Of a DNA stretch of 38,356 nucleotides, positions 16,971-24,085 are shown piece by piece. The stretch is taken from contig NZ_BMMK01000044.1 of NCBI RefSeq assembly GCF_014645795.1, forward strand, positions 1 through 38,356, written 5' to 3'. The position numbers and the translations under genes are program-made. This stretch comes from Longimycelium tulufanense (GTDB lineage: Bacteria; Actinomycetota; Actinomycetes; Mycobacteriales; Pseudonocardiaceae). Numbering within the stretch: the first letter of the stretch is position 1; the number at the start of each line of letters is the position of its first letter. The notes below the pieces were generated by a model, which did not search any database, was not told the origin of the DNA, and was given only the letters and a program-made list of their open reading frames with translations.

Positions 16971-19064
16971 TCACGCAGGTGGAATCGGTGGCGGGGTGGC
17001 GCTGCCACTCGCGCCACCCCCGGTGCTGCCTGAGCCTGACGGCCCGCGCCCACTGCCAGCCCCGCCGCTCGGGGACGAAGGGGGGCTCGACCCGGTGGGC
17101 GGTGAGGGCGGGCGCGACGCGACAACGCGACCCCGGTTCGCTGGTGGCGGGGGGCCTCCCTGCTGGGGGGCCTGGCCCGGAGGACCGGAGGGCGACGCCG
17201 TCGAGGACCCGCTGCCGGCGCTGCCGGTCGAGGCGGAGTTCTGCCCAGAGCCGGACGCCGCCTCGGCCGAGGCGCCACCGCCACCCGCGCCGCCGCTGGG
17301 GCTACCACCTTCCGGTTGTGGCGGGGTGCTCCCGCTGCCGCCACCGTCGCCGTTGCCGGAGTCACCGGCACCACTGCCGCGCAGCTTGTTGGCGATATCC
17401 GAAACCCCGGACATCATGCCGCTCACGGCCGTGCCCACCGCGCCACCAGCGGCACCGCCGGCCGCGCTCAGCGCCGCGCCGCCAGCACCGACCGCACGGC
17501 CGCCGGCCATCCCGGCCAGGGCGGACGCCCCGCCGCCGGAGGCGGCACCGCCGACTCGGTCACCGACGAAGTCGACCAGCTCCCACAACAGCCACGGAGT
17601 CATGACCAGCATCGCCGCCAGGACGAAGCCCTGGACAACGTCAACCACCTGGCGGACCGCGTCACTGCCGCCGTCCAACGGCGACAGCAATCCAATCACC
17701 AACAGCATGACCGCGACCATGAAGAACTTGACCCAACACAAGGCGGTCACCCGGCTTGCCCAGCGCGTCAGCCACCCCGAGGTGGCCGGGTGAACCTGCC
17801 CGGCCGCCGCGATCGAGCCGAACAACGCCCACATCAGCACCAGCGGGCCGATCGCGATCAAGAACACAATCGCCACCAGCAGGAACAGGCAGATCAACAA
17901 TCCGAGGACGACCGCGACCAGCGGGTTGACCTTGGCGAGGCTGCCGGTCCAGTCGGCTTGCTTGGCGAAGTCCCCGCCGGCCTGTGCCAGGGCGCGCGTG
18001 GAGTCGTCAGCAAGTTGCAGCATGAGAATCGCCCCCACCCCGGCGAGGGTGACCCCAACGGCGGCCTTGATCCCACCGAGGAGCGAATACTGCAAGTAGC
18101 CGCGTTTGTACGAGCTCGCCGCCGTGACGATGAATCCCAAGAACGCCAACGTCAACGCGACCCCGGCGACCAGGTTGTAGACCGACGCGAACCCCTTCCC
18201 CTGAATGTTGGGCGTGGTGTACTGCACCGCAATGTCAAGGAAGGTGCCCCACAACTTGGTGACACCCTCGACGACAAATGCGGTGACCTGTTCCATGCCC
18301 CGCTTCGTCACCCAACTTGCCAGCTCGCCGGCGATCTCACTCGGGCTCTTGACCCTGGTATGCGTGTCGGCGGTGCCGCCGGCCGGATGGTCCCGCAGCA
18401 CCTTCTCTCTCATCGAGCTGACCTGCGTCACGTACGAATCCGAGAACTGGTTCCAGCTCTCGCACCGCATCTTCGCGTCAGCTTGCGCTCCCGCGCAGCT
18501 CACGTAGAAGCCCTTACACGGTGCCAGGTCCGCGCCAAGCTGATTCGAGTCGCCACATGTGTAGTCGGTGTCGTGGTTGGAATCATTTCCCCACGGGAAA
18601 CCAAACGGCTTTCCGTTCGGGTCTGACCCTGCCCACTGCTTCATGTCGTCCACGCAGTACCCGGGGGGTGGTGCAACACGGGTAGCCAAGTCCCGGTACC
18701 CGGCGAGCAGCGCATCCCGGCGAGGCTTGTCCTGCGGTGAGGGACCGCCCAAGTCCGGTTGGAAGAACGCGAGCAGATCCGGGCTGTCCTGAATGACGTT
18801 CTGGACGTAAACCGACCAGTCGCCACCACGGTCACGGCATGCGTGCGAGGTCATCCACGGGCTCGAGACCCAGCCGGCCGAATCCACGACGTACTTCCGG
18901 AGATTGTCCGGAAGCTGGGAGAGGTCTTTCGGCTCCGCCATCGCCGCCGCCGGGTTCGCCACCCCGACGACGCCGATCACCAGCAGCAGCGTCACCAATC
19001 GCCGCCACCAGGAGTGCGCTGATGCAGCCGGCATCACTGCGGTCCGGTCATCCTTCCGGGACAT
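16971..19064 (-). CDS. SCO6881-family VirB6-like polytopic channel protein
   Basis: 697 residues. ATG 19064 is chosen because GGGGGAG lies 9 bases upstream; it overlaps the previous gene by 17 bases. A signal-like segment (about 20-42, ending AAAMA) precedes an extracytoplasmic domain of about 200 residues with seven cysteines (SHACRD, GYCVDD, YTCGDS, APCKGF, VSCAG, MRCES). Six or so membrane helices follow (about 290-510), then a low-complexity Gly/Ser/Pro tail of about 170 residues. VirB6/TrbL-like proteins form the inner-membrane part of the channel. Palindrome copy 7 sits at codons 10-15. Confidence 0.85.
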   Translation of the reverse strand: MSRKDDRTAVMPAASAHSWWRRLVTLLLVIGVVGVANPAAAMAEPKDLSQLPDNLRKYVVDSAGWVSSPWMTSHACRDRGGDWSVYVQNVIQDSPDLLAFFQPDLGGPSPQDKPRRDALLAGYRDLATRVAPPPGYCVDDMKQWAGSDPNGKPFGFPWGNDSNHDTDYTCGDSNQLGADLAPCKGFYVSCAGAQADAKMRCESWNQFSDSYVTQVSSMREKVLRDHPAGGTADTHTRVKSPSEIAGELASWVTKRGMEQVTAFVVEGVTKLWGTFLDIAVQYTTPNIQGKGFASVYNLVAGVALTLAFLGFIVTAASSYKRGYLQYSLLGGIKAAVGVTLAGVGAILMLQLADDSTRALAQAGGDFAKQADWTGSLAKVNPLVAVVLGLLICLFLLVAIVFLIAIGPLVLMWALFGSIAAAGQVHPATSGWLTRWASRVTALCWVKFFMVAVMLLVIGLLSPLDGGSDAVRQVVDVVQGFVLAAMLVMTPWLLWELVDFVGDRVGGAASGGGASALAGMAGGRAVGAGGAALSAAGGAAGGAVGTAVSGMMSGVSDIANKLRGSGAGDSGNGDGGGSGSTPPQPEGGSPSGGAGGGGASAEAASGSGQNSASTGSAGSGSSTASPSGPPGQAPQQGGPPPPANRGRVVASRPPSPPTGSSPPSSPSGGAGSGRGPSGSGSTGGGASGSATPPPIPPA
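19020..19036. promoter_or_regulatory. 17-bp palindrome, copy 7
   Basis: TGATGC-AGCCG-GCATCA, 28-44 bases inside the SCO6881-type gene, encoding MPAAS as in copy 6. Confidence 0.75.
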
Positions 19065-19746
19065 ATGCCCACGCTCCCCCGCGCACCTCGTCATAGCGGA
19101 ACGCGAATTCCCCCTCGGACTTCGCGAACCGTTGTCCAGAGCGCGCTGGCCAGGGTCCTTCCTGGAACCGCTGGTCAGAGACACGCCACTGGCCGCGCTG
19201 CCAATCCAGAGTGATGACCGTGTTGCCCCACATCGCTGAACCTGCCGGATCTGGGACGATGCGCGAGCTCGACGTCCATGCACCCCAGACGCGGACCACC
19301 GCACGGTCTGCGGTGTAGGACTCGACCACAATCGAGGCAGGTGCGAAGCTCTTACGTTCCTGGCTCAGGGCATCCGCCGGGGCGGTTGGCTTCTGCAATC
19401 CCTGTTTTGCTGTATCACTGGCGGAATCAGACAACAGCACGGATCCCGCCTGCTCCGGGTCAAGCGTGCCCGCACTCACCCGCGTACACGCGATCTGGTA
19501 GTTGCTCGCCGCCGTCGCCGCACCCGCGACGGAATGCCGGTTCGGCACCGGCATTCCGTCGCGCAGCGTCACATCACCCGAGCCGGAGCCACTTCCCGCG
19601 CCAGGTGCGGTCGCACGCCCCAGGAAGAACGCGCCCACCAGCAAGCCAAGCGCCACCACCACGAGGACGGAGATGCCGACCACCACACCGGACCGGGAAC
19701 CCCGGCCCACGGTCGGTGTGTAGCCGACCGCCCTGTTGCTGCCCAT
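19048..19746 (-). CDS. VirB8/TcpC-like membrane protein
   Basis: 232 residues: short cytoplasmic N-terminus, one membrane helix (about 20-42, GVVVGISVLVVVALGLLVGA), a Gly/Ser linker, then an extracytoplasmic NTF2-like domain (HSVAGAATAASNYQIA, AVVRVWGAWTSSSR, TVITLDWQRGQWRVSDQRF). This is the assembly-factor pattern of VirB8 and TcpC. An exact 39-bp inverted repeat falls in codons 62-74, right after the linker. Confidence 0.78.
   Translation of the reverse strand: MGSNRAVGYTPTVGRGSRSGVVVGISVLVVVALGLLVGAFFLGRATAPGAGSGSGSGDVTLRDGMPVPNRHSVAGAATAASNYQIACTRVSAGTLDPEQAGSVLLSDSASDTAKQGLQKPTAPADALSQERKSFAPASIVVESYTADRAVVRVWGAWTSSSRIVPDPAGSAMWGNTVITLDWQRGQWRVSDQRFQEGPWPARSGQRFAKSEGEFAFRYDEVRGGAWAYVPEG
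19525..19563. repeat. Perfect 17-bp inverted repeat inside a coding gene
   Basis: CGCGACGGAATGCCGGT (19525-19541) pairs exactly with 19547-19563 across the loop TCGGC. No mismatch in 34 paired bases. On the RNA this would be a very stable hairpin in the middle of the VirB8-like message. Confidence 0.85.
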
Positions 19747-19767
19747 GCGTCACGTCCTCTACGTCAT

Positions 19768-20091
19768 TCAGAGCTTGAGAATCCAGGTCCAGAACGCACC
19801 AGCCGCTGTCACAAGGATTGCGGCGATTCCGGCTTTGGCGATTTTTCCCTTTGCATCCTCAGCCCAGTTCGCGTTCTTGATGATCGACGAGCCGCCCCAC
19901 AGGATGAGACCGGCCAGGAGCGCAATGAACAGCACCCCCAAGCCCCCGTACATCAGCACTTCAGCGATCGTGTTGAAGATACCGCTCTTCGGCACACCGT
20001 TCGAGTCCGGCCCGATATTGGAGAAGTCGGGCGGCTCCTGGTGCAGCAAACCAGCCGCGTGCTGTGCGAACCGCTGAAACACTGTCGTCAA
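19768..20091 (-). CDS. Small two-TM protein, VirB2-like position
   Basis: 107 residues, ATGA overlap with the ParA-like gene. A hydrophilic stretch of about 40 residues is followed by two membrane helices (about 43-66 and 85-105) separated by a basic loop (KNANWAEDAKGKIAKAG). That layout matches VirB2-like pilin precursors and the small membrane proteins of actinobacterial transfer systems; pilin function is not shown by the sequence. Confidence 0.65.
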   Translation of the reverse strand: MTTVFQRFAQHAAGLLHQEPPDFSNIGPDSNGVPKSGIFNTIAEVLMYGGLGVLFIALLAGLILWGGSSIIKNANWAEDAKGKIAKAGIAAILVTAAGAFWTWILKL

Positions 20092-21050
20092 CGTCCTTCC
20101 TGTACCAGGCGAATAGCGCGCAACAGCTGAGGAACCGCCATTGCTGTCGTCTTGCCGACCTTGTCGAGCCGAATGTCCTGCCCGTGCGCCAAGCGGGCAT
20201 CGAACGGCAGGTGCACCACTCGGTCAGCAGGGACGACCGTCCGCACGAGTCGCTGCGCGGCAGCGACCTGACCCCGCTCGGGCGGAGCAGTGGAGACCAA
20301 CACCACAATCGGGGGTCCGGGCAGGGACCGGCGCAGCCACGCCAGCGACGCACAGACCGTCTCCGCGCCGGGCACATCGGCCCGGCCGACGAGCACCAGC
20401 ACCGGGCGGGCCGCAGCGGGATCGGCGACGCGCTGCACTACCCAGGGATTGATGCAGCCTGCATCAACCACCAGGCCCCCACACACGGTCTGCACGAGGC
20501 GACGCATGTCCCGTAGAGGACTGGCCTCCCCGTCCTCCACGACCACCGCCGCACCCGCCGGGCTGACCGGCGCGCCGCGCAACACACGCAGGGGGTGCAC
20601 CCCCTGCTGAAGAAGAGCAGCAGCGGTGCGGCCGGACAACCCGCCGCGCTGCCCCAGAACGCGGCGACTCACCGGACCCCACGGTGTTCCGCACTGATCC
20701 AGGAGCACTGTGCTCGCACCCGAGGGCGCCCCCGCCGCGAACGTCTCCGCGAGCAGCGCTGCGACCGTGCTCGTGCCCACACCGCCGCCCGCACTGGTGA
20801 CGACCACGGTCACCGGGGCGCGCTGCGTTCCCAACCACGTCCACAATGGAGTGACCGTCTTGACTGGCCAGCCCTTCGGTAGCGGCCGGGGCGGACCCGC
20901 AACCACGCCCAGATCCCGAGCGACGGCGGGAGGCGGCGGACTCGCCGCGCTGTTGGGCACGGCCGCGCCCAACAGCACAGGTTCCTCTCCCACGTCTTGA
21001 ACCTTGTCCAAGATCAACCAACCCCCCCACGCGGATGAGCGCGGCTCCAT
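20088..21050 (-). CDS. ParA/CpaE-like P-loop protein lacking the Walker A lysine
   Basis: 320 residues from ATG 21050 (an in-frame start at 21116 is possible). The core (80-320) has the MinD/ParA layout: strand VTVVVTSAGGGVGTST, then LLDQCG, GGLVVDAGC, PVLVLVGRADVPGAET and PIVVLVSTAP. In place of the deviant Walker A KGGVGKST it has GGGVGTST at 88-95: both lysines are absent (T93 at the phosphate-binding position). It heads the secretion operon and carries palindrome copy 8. Either a pseudo-ATPase scaffold or a variant NTPase; related proteins occur at the start of SCO6880-type clusters. Confidence 0.75.
   Translation of the reverse strand: MEPRSSAWGGWLILDKVQDVGEEPVLLGAAVPNSAASPPPPAVARDLGVVAGPPRPLPKGWPVKTVTPLWTWLGTQRAPVTVVVTSAGGGVGTSTVAALLAETFAAGAPSGASTVLLDQCGTPWGPVSRRVLGQRGGLSGRTAAALLQQGVHPLRVLRGAPVSPAGAAVVVEDGEASPLRDMRRLVQTVCGGLVVDAGCINPWVVQRVADPAAARPVLVLVGRADVPGAETVCASLAWLRRSLPGPPIVVLVSTAPPERGQVAAAQRLVRTVVPADRVVHLPFDARLAHGQDIRLDKVGKTTAMAVPQLLRAIRLVQEGR
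20450..20466. promoter_or_regulatory. 17-bp palindrome, copy 8 (rightmost)
   Basis: TGATGC-AGCCT-GCATCA; arms extend to TTGATGCA/TGCATCAA. It encodes DAGCIN in the ParA-like gene. Confidence 0.78.
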
Positions 21051-21128
21051 CGAATGGATCAGGTTCCCCGGCGGTGCTTGCAGGCGGTCACATAGCCTGC
21101 ACCGTCGGTACGACAAACCCCGCGCACT

Positions 21129-21185
21129 CTAGGGACCATCACGCCACTCTGTCTAGTATTTCGCGCCAGTATTCCGCGCTAGGGA
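21129..21185. promoter_or_regulatory. Direct repeats in the divergent promoter
   Basis: Two abutting 13-mers, AGTATTTCGCGCC (21155-21167) and AGTATTCCGCGCT (21168-21180), plus CTAGGGA twice (21129-21135, 21179-21185). They lie in the 214 bases between the - strand transfer operon and the + strand double-HTH gene. A likely operator for that regulator, controlling both directions. Confidence 0.5.
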
Positions 21186-21264
21186 ATGTGACGAAGCCCC
21201 ACCCGTTCGGCATGATGATCCGCGCACGCCGAAGGACAAGATCATCACGAGACGGGCTGAACGA

Positions 21265-21732
21265 ATGGGGCGACGCGGCATCCGAGGGTTCGACCCGAAC
21301 CGGCTCCGCACGGCACGCACCCAGGCCGGCCTGACCCTCGCCGAACTCTCCACTCTCTCCGGGGTGAGCGCTCAAACCCTCTCCCAGTGGGAACTCGGCC
21401 GGACCCAGCCGACGCCGAAACCCCTGGCCGCCGTGGCGAAAGCGCTCGACACGACCCCGCACACGTTGACCGCGCTCGACGCCGACGAAGTCCAACTCGA
21501 CGACCTCCGGAGTCGCGCTGGGCTCACCATCACGGAGGCAGCAGCCGCCTTGCGCATCGGCGAAACCACCCTGCGCGAACTGGAGCACGGCCGCCGCCCC
21601 CCAAGCACCGACCTGATCGACGCACTCGCCACGCTGTACCGCGTCACCCCGGACGTCGTGCGCACGGCCGCTGTCCGAACCCGCAGGGATCGAGTCGCCC
21701 ACATCGCCGCCAAACTCGACCACCGGCGGTAA
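21265..21732 (+). CDS. Double-HTH (XRE-type) regulator
   Basis: 155 residues with two consecutive Cro/C1-type helix-turn-helix domains: about 10-70 (GLTLAELSTLSGVSAQTLSQWE) and 75-135 (GLTITEAAAALRIGETTLRELE). There is no other domain. It is divergent from the secretion operon and preceded by tandem repeats, so it is a candidate repressor of transfer and a candidate reader of the 17-bp palindromes. It converges with whiB 28 bases downstream. Confidence 0.85.
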   Translation: MGRRGIRGFDPNRLRTARTQAGLTLAELSTLSGVSAQTLSQWELGRTQPTPKPLAAVAKALDTTPHTLTALDADEVQLDDLRSRAGLTITEAAAALRIGETTLRELEHGRRPPSTDLIDALATLYRVTPDVVRTAAVRTRRDRVAHIAAKLDHRR

Positions 21733-21760
21733 ACCACGGCCACATCGAGAAATCCGTATG

Positions 21761-22033
21761 TCAGATCTGGTCGCGGATGGATTTCTGCATCCGCCGCCGT
21801 TCTCGCTCAGTGGTGCCACCCCACACACCCCACTTTTCTTTGTTGTTCAAGGCCCATCGCAGGCATGGGATCTTGACTGGGCAGTTGTGGCACACCACTT
21901 TGGCCAGGCGTTCCGATTTGTGGTTCCCCTCGGGGAACCACAGATCTGGGTTGGTGGACACGGCGCACGCGCCGTGCTGGCGCCAGCTCATGTCCCCGAC
22001 CGCGGCCCAGGGGGTGATGATTGCGGTACTCAC
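21761..22033 (-). CDS. WhiB-family iron-sulfur regulator
   Basis: 90 residues from GTG 22033 (GTGA overlap with the upstream gene). The four cluster ligands are C23, C48, C51 and C57 (CX2CX5C), followed by the turn motif GVWGG (69-73) and a basic C-terminus (TTERERRRMQKS). WhiB proteins bind a 4Fe-4S cluster and partner sigma factors. It is the last gene of the long operon starting near 29.6 kb, an unusual place for a regulator. Confidence 0.95.
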   Translation of the reverse strand: MSTAIITPWAAVGDMSWRQHGACAVSTNPDLWFPEGNHKSERLAKVVCHNCPVKIPCLRWALNNKEKWGVWGGTTERERRRMQKSIRDQI

Positions 22034-22362
22034 CGGGGGTCCTCCTCTCCTGCGTCGGTGAAGGGGTCCGGTGGCATTTCTGCCGTGGCCAAGAATCGGT
22101 TTTCGGCCCTGCGTGCGGCGGCGTCCACGCGGTGGCGTAGCTCGTCGGCGCGCTCGGAGGCGTACAGGAGGGCGTCCAGGGCGTACTCGACCGCGATCGC
22201 GACGAGCGCGGCGGCGGGGTCACCCGGCGCCGGGGCGGGCAGCTCATCCAGCACGGCCGCGGCCGCCTCCAACCGGCCCAGGAACTCGTCGAGCGCGGCG
22301 CGTCCGTGGTGTCGGGCGCGTTGGATCTGGGCCCAGGTGAGGGCGGGCTTGGGGCAGGTCAT
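22030..22362 (-). CDS. Hypothetical helical protein (110 aa)
   Basis: ATG 22362 overlaps the preceding stop (ATGA), and its own stop overlaps whiB. Predicted almost all helical: WAQIQRARHHGRAALDEFLG, then AALVAIAVEYALDALLYAS and DELRHRVDAAARRAENRFLA. The size and heptad pattern resemble small T7SS-associated helical proteins, but the WXG signature is absent. Confidence 0.6.
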   Translation of the reverse strand: MTCPKPALTWAQIQRARHHGRAALDEFLGRLEAAAAVLDELPAPAPGDPAAALVAIAVEYALDALLYASERADELRHRVDAAARRAENRFLATAEMPPDPFTDAGEEDPR

Positions 22363-22661
22363 GACGCCATCCCCGGTGGTGCGTCGTCGGGATCCAGGCT
22401 GGCCGCCAAGCCAAACAGCAAGATGATCGTTTCGCGGGCGATGACCTCCAGTGACACACCGACACCGAACAGATCCTCGTTATCGCTGTCAGGAGATGGC
22501 GGTGGCAGCTTGGCCGCGGCCGCCACCAGGTGGCGCTGCGCCGTGTCCAGCACAGACGCTGGGGACTGCGCCGGGTCGTCGAGGCGGCGCGGATGCGGCG
22601 TCTGCGGGCGCACCGGGCCCGGCTGGGCTGGCGGGCCGGGGTGCTTTCTGTGCACGCTCAT
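22359..22661 (-). CDS. Hypothetical protein (100 aa)
   Basis: 4-bp overlaps at both ends. The first 40 residues are Pro/Arg-rich. The rest includes SVLDTAQRHLVAAAAKLPPP and SLEVIARETIILLFGLAASLDP, two helices around an acidic loop. No family recognised; it may pair with the next helical protein. Confidence 0.55.
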   Translation of the reverse strand: MSVHRKHPGPPAQPGPVRPQTPHPRRLDDPAQSPASVLDTAQRHLVAAAAKLPPPSPDSDNEDLFGVGVSLEVIARETIILLFGLAASLDPDDAPPGMAS

Positions 22662-23197
22662 TTCTCCTCCTTTCGTGTCACCAGGTGACCGAGTGGCCGG
22701 GCCGTATTTCGAGGTGCCGGACTGGGGGGCCGCAGGTATTTGTGGAGGAAATCCTGGTAGAGGCTTTCGTCGACGATTCCGACACTGATCCCTGGGGAGA
22801 TGTCGAGAACGGCGCGGAGCACGTATTCAACGGCGTTTCCGGCTTCGTCGACCTCGGTTCCACGGACCCGTCGGACGGCGCCCTGAATGTGGCGACGAAG
22901 GCCGTACCAGGACAGGATCAATCCCAAAGGGGTGCCGGTGGTGTCGAGCGTTCGCCGTGCTTCCACGGGAAGCCGTTGCGGCAGAATGAGCGCGGTCACG
23001 CGGACCGCCACGTCACCGCCGCCCACGGTGGTGCGCAACAGTCCCCAGCGGAGCCAGGCCCGCGCCCCGGGATCAGCGTGGAGCGCGGCCGCCTGGTCGT
23101 CGGTGAGGTGCACCTCGCCCCGACCTCGTCCGCACCGCCGCCGCCCGAACCCGTGCCGACCGCGTCGCCCGGATTGCGAACAAGCTCGACCCCACAT
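22658..23197 (-). pseudogene. UbiC/UTRA-like protein, probable frameshift at the 5' end
   Basis: From about residue 27 onward the protein is homologous to its upstream neighbour (LPQRLPVEARRTLDTTGTPL / GLRRHIQG / DESLYQDFLHKYL). The signature of basic residues, then PLG, then a G-R-R-H turn, recalls the chorismate-lyase/UTRA fold; this assignment is tentative. The ATG 23197 frame begins with an Arg/Gly-rich stretch that looks non-native, while the +1 frame over the same bases reads GVELVRNPGDAVG. One extra G in the four-G run at 23118-23121 (- strand G) would join that frame to GEVHLTDDQ. Either a real one-base deletion or a sequencing error; the true start is then unclear. Confidence 0.5.
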
Positions 23198-23246
23198 AGA
23201 GCACCTCGGCCCTCGTCGTCGCGGAGGCGTCTCGTCCTCCCTTCCG

Positions 23247-23804
23247 CTACGACGCCTGCACGTAGGCGTCCACAAAGGACTTGTAGAGCCGCTCCCGCAC
23301 CACGGCGACCGACCGACCGTCGGCCAGGTCCAGCACCGCCGTGATCCCCATGTCCAGCTCGGCGCCGGCGAGGTCCACCTCGCTGATGGGATGGAGCTGG
23401 CCCTGGACGTGCCGACGTACCCCCCAGCGGCGCAGTGCACGGCCCAGTGGGATATCGCTGTCCCGCAACTGCGTGGCAGTCTCATAGGGCAGGCGGTGCA
23501 GCAGGACCAGGGCCTCGACGTAGGCCACCGGGTGACGCGCGGCGTCACGCAGCACTCCCCACCGGTACTGGGCCCACTCATCAGGAGCGGCGTCCAACAG
23601 GCGACGCTGCTCCACGGTCAGCCGGATCCGCTCCCGGCGTCCCCCCAACTCCAGCTCGACAGGGCGCCCGCCGAGCAGCGCGAGCACGCCGGTCAGCGAG
23701 TCGGCGGCCCGGACCGCGCGGGCGAGATCCTCTCGGCGGCGCTCCACATACAGCGCCTGCCGCTGCTCCACGCTCAACTCGGTGCAGGTGTCCGGCACCG
23801 CCAT
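23247..23804 (-). CDS. UbiC/UTRA-like fold protein, intact paralogue
   Basis: 185 residues; ATG 23804 is preferred over 23822 because GGGGGAGA lies 6 bases upstream of it. The N-terminal half is helical (SVEQRQALYVERRREDLARA). The C-terminal half contains VLLHRLPYETATQLRDSDIP, LGRALRRWGVRRHVQGQLH and GITAVLDLADGRSVAVVRERLYKSFVD, matching the next gene along its length. The arrangement looks like chorismate lyase or a UTRA ligand domain without its DNA-binding part; I would not assign a substrate. Confidence 0.6.
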   Translation of the reverse strand: MAVPDTCTELSVEQRQALYVERRREDLARAVRAADSLTGVLALLGGRPVELELGGRRERIRLTVEQRRLLDAAPDEWAQYRWGVLRDAARHPVAYVEALVLLHRLPYETATQLRDSDIPLGRALRRWGVRRHVQGQLHPISEVDLAGAELDMGITAVLDLADGRSVAVVRERLYKSFVDAYVQAS

Positions 23805-23831
23805 CGTTGTTCTCCCCCTCATGCCATCGAC

Positions 23832-24083
23832 TTAGTCGTGCTGCTGTGGCGGGTTCTCCCGCCGCGGCTGGTGGTAGGGATTGAGGTCCTCGGGGAGGCC
23901 AGGAATGTGGTGCCGATAGCGCTCCTGCAGTTCTTCCGAAGCCACCGGCCGGCCTTGGGTGTCGAGGTTGCGTGCGTACTCCTCGGCCTGATCCACCTGT
24001 GCCTGCAGCTCCGGTGGTAGCGGAGGAGCCTGCGCATTGGTCTCCTGCACGAACTTACGGATCTCGTCCCAGTTCACACCCAT
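23832..24083 (-). CDS. Candidate immunity protein for the ADP-ribosylating toxin
   Basis: 83 residues, starting two bases after the toxin stop. Acidic N-terminal helix (WDEIRKFVQETNAQ), then PPELQAQVDQAEEYARNLD and a Pro/Arg/Asn-rich end. Small acidic proteins encoded directly after a polymorphic toxin are usually its antidote; here that is inferred from position only. Alternatively it is a chaperone or unrelated. Confidence 0.6.
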   Translation of the reverse strand: MGVNWDEIRKFVQETNAQAPPLPPELQAQVDQAEEYARNLDTQGRPVASEELQERYRHHIPGLPEDLNPYHQPRRENPPQQHD

Positions 24084-24085
24084 CG

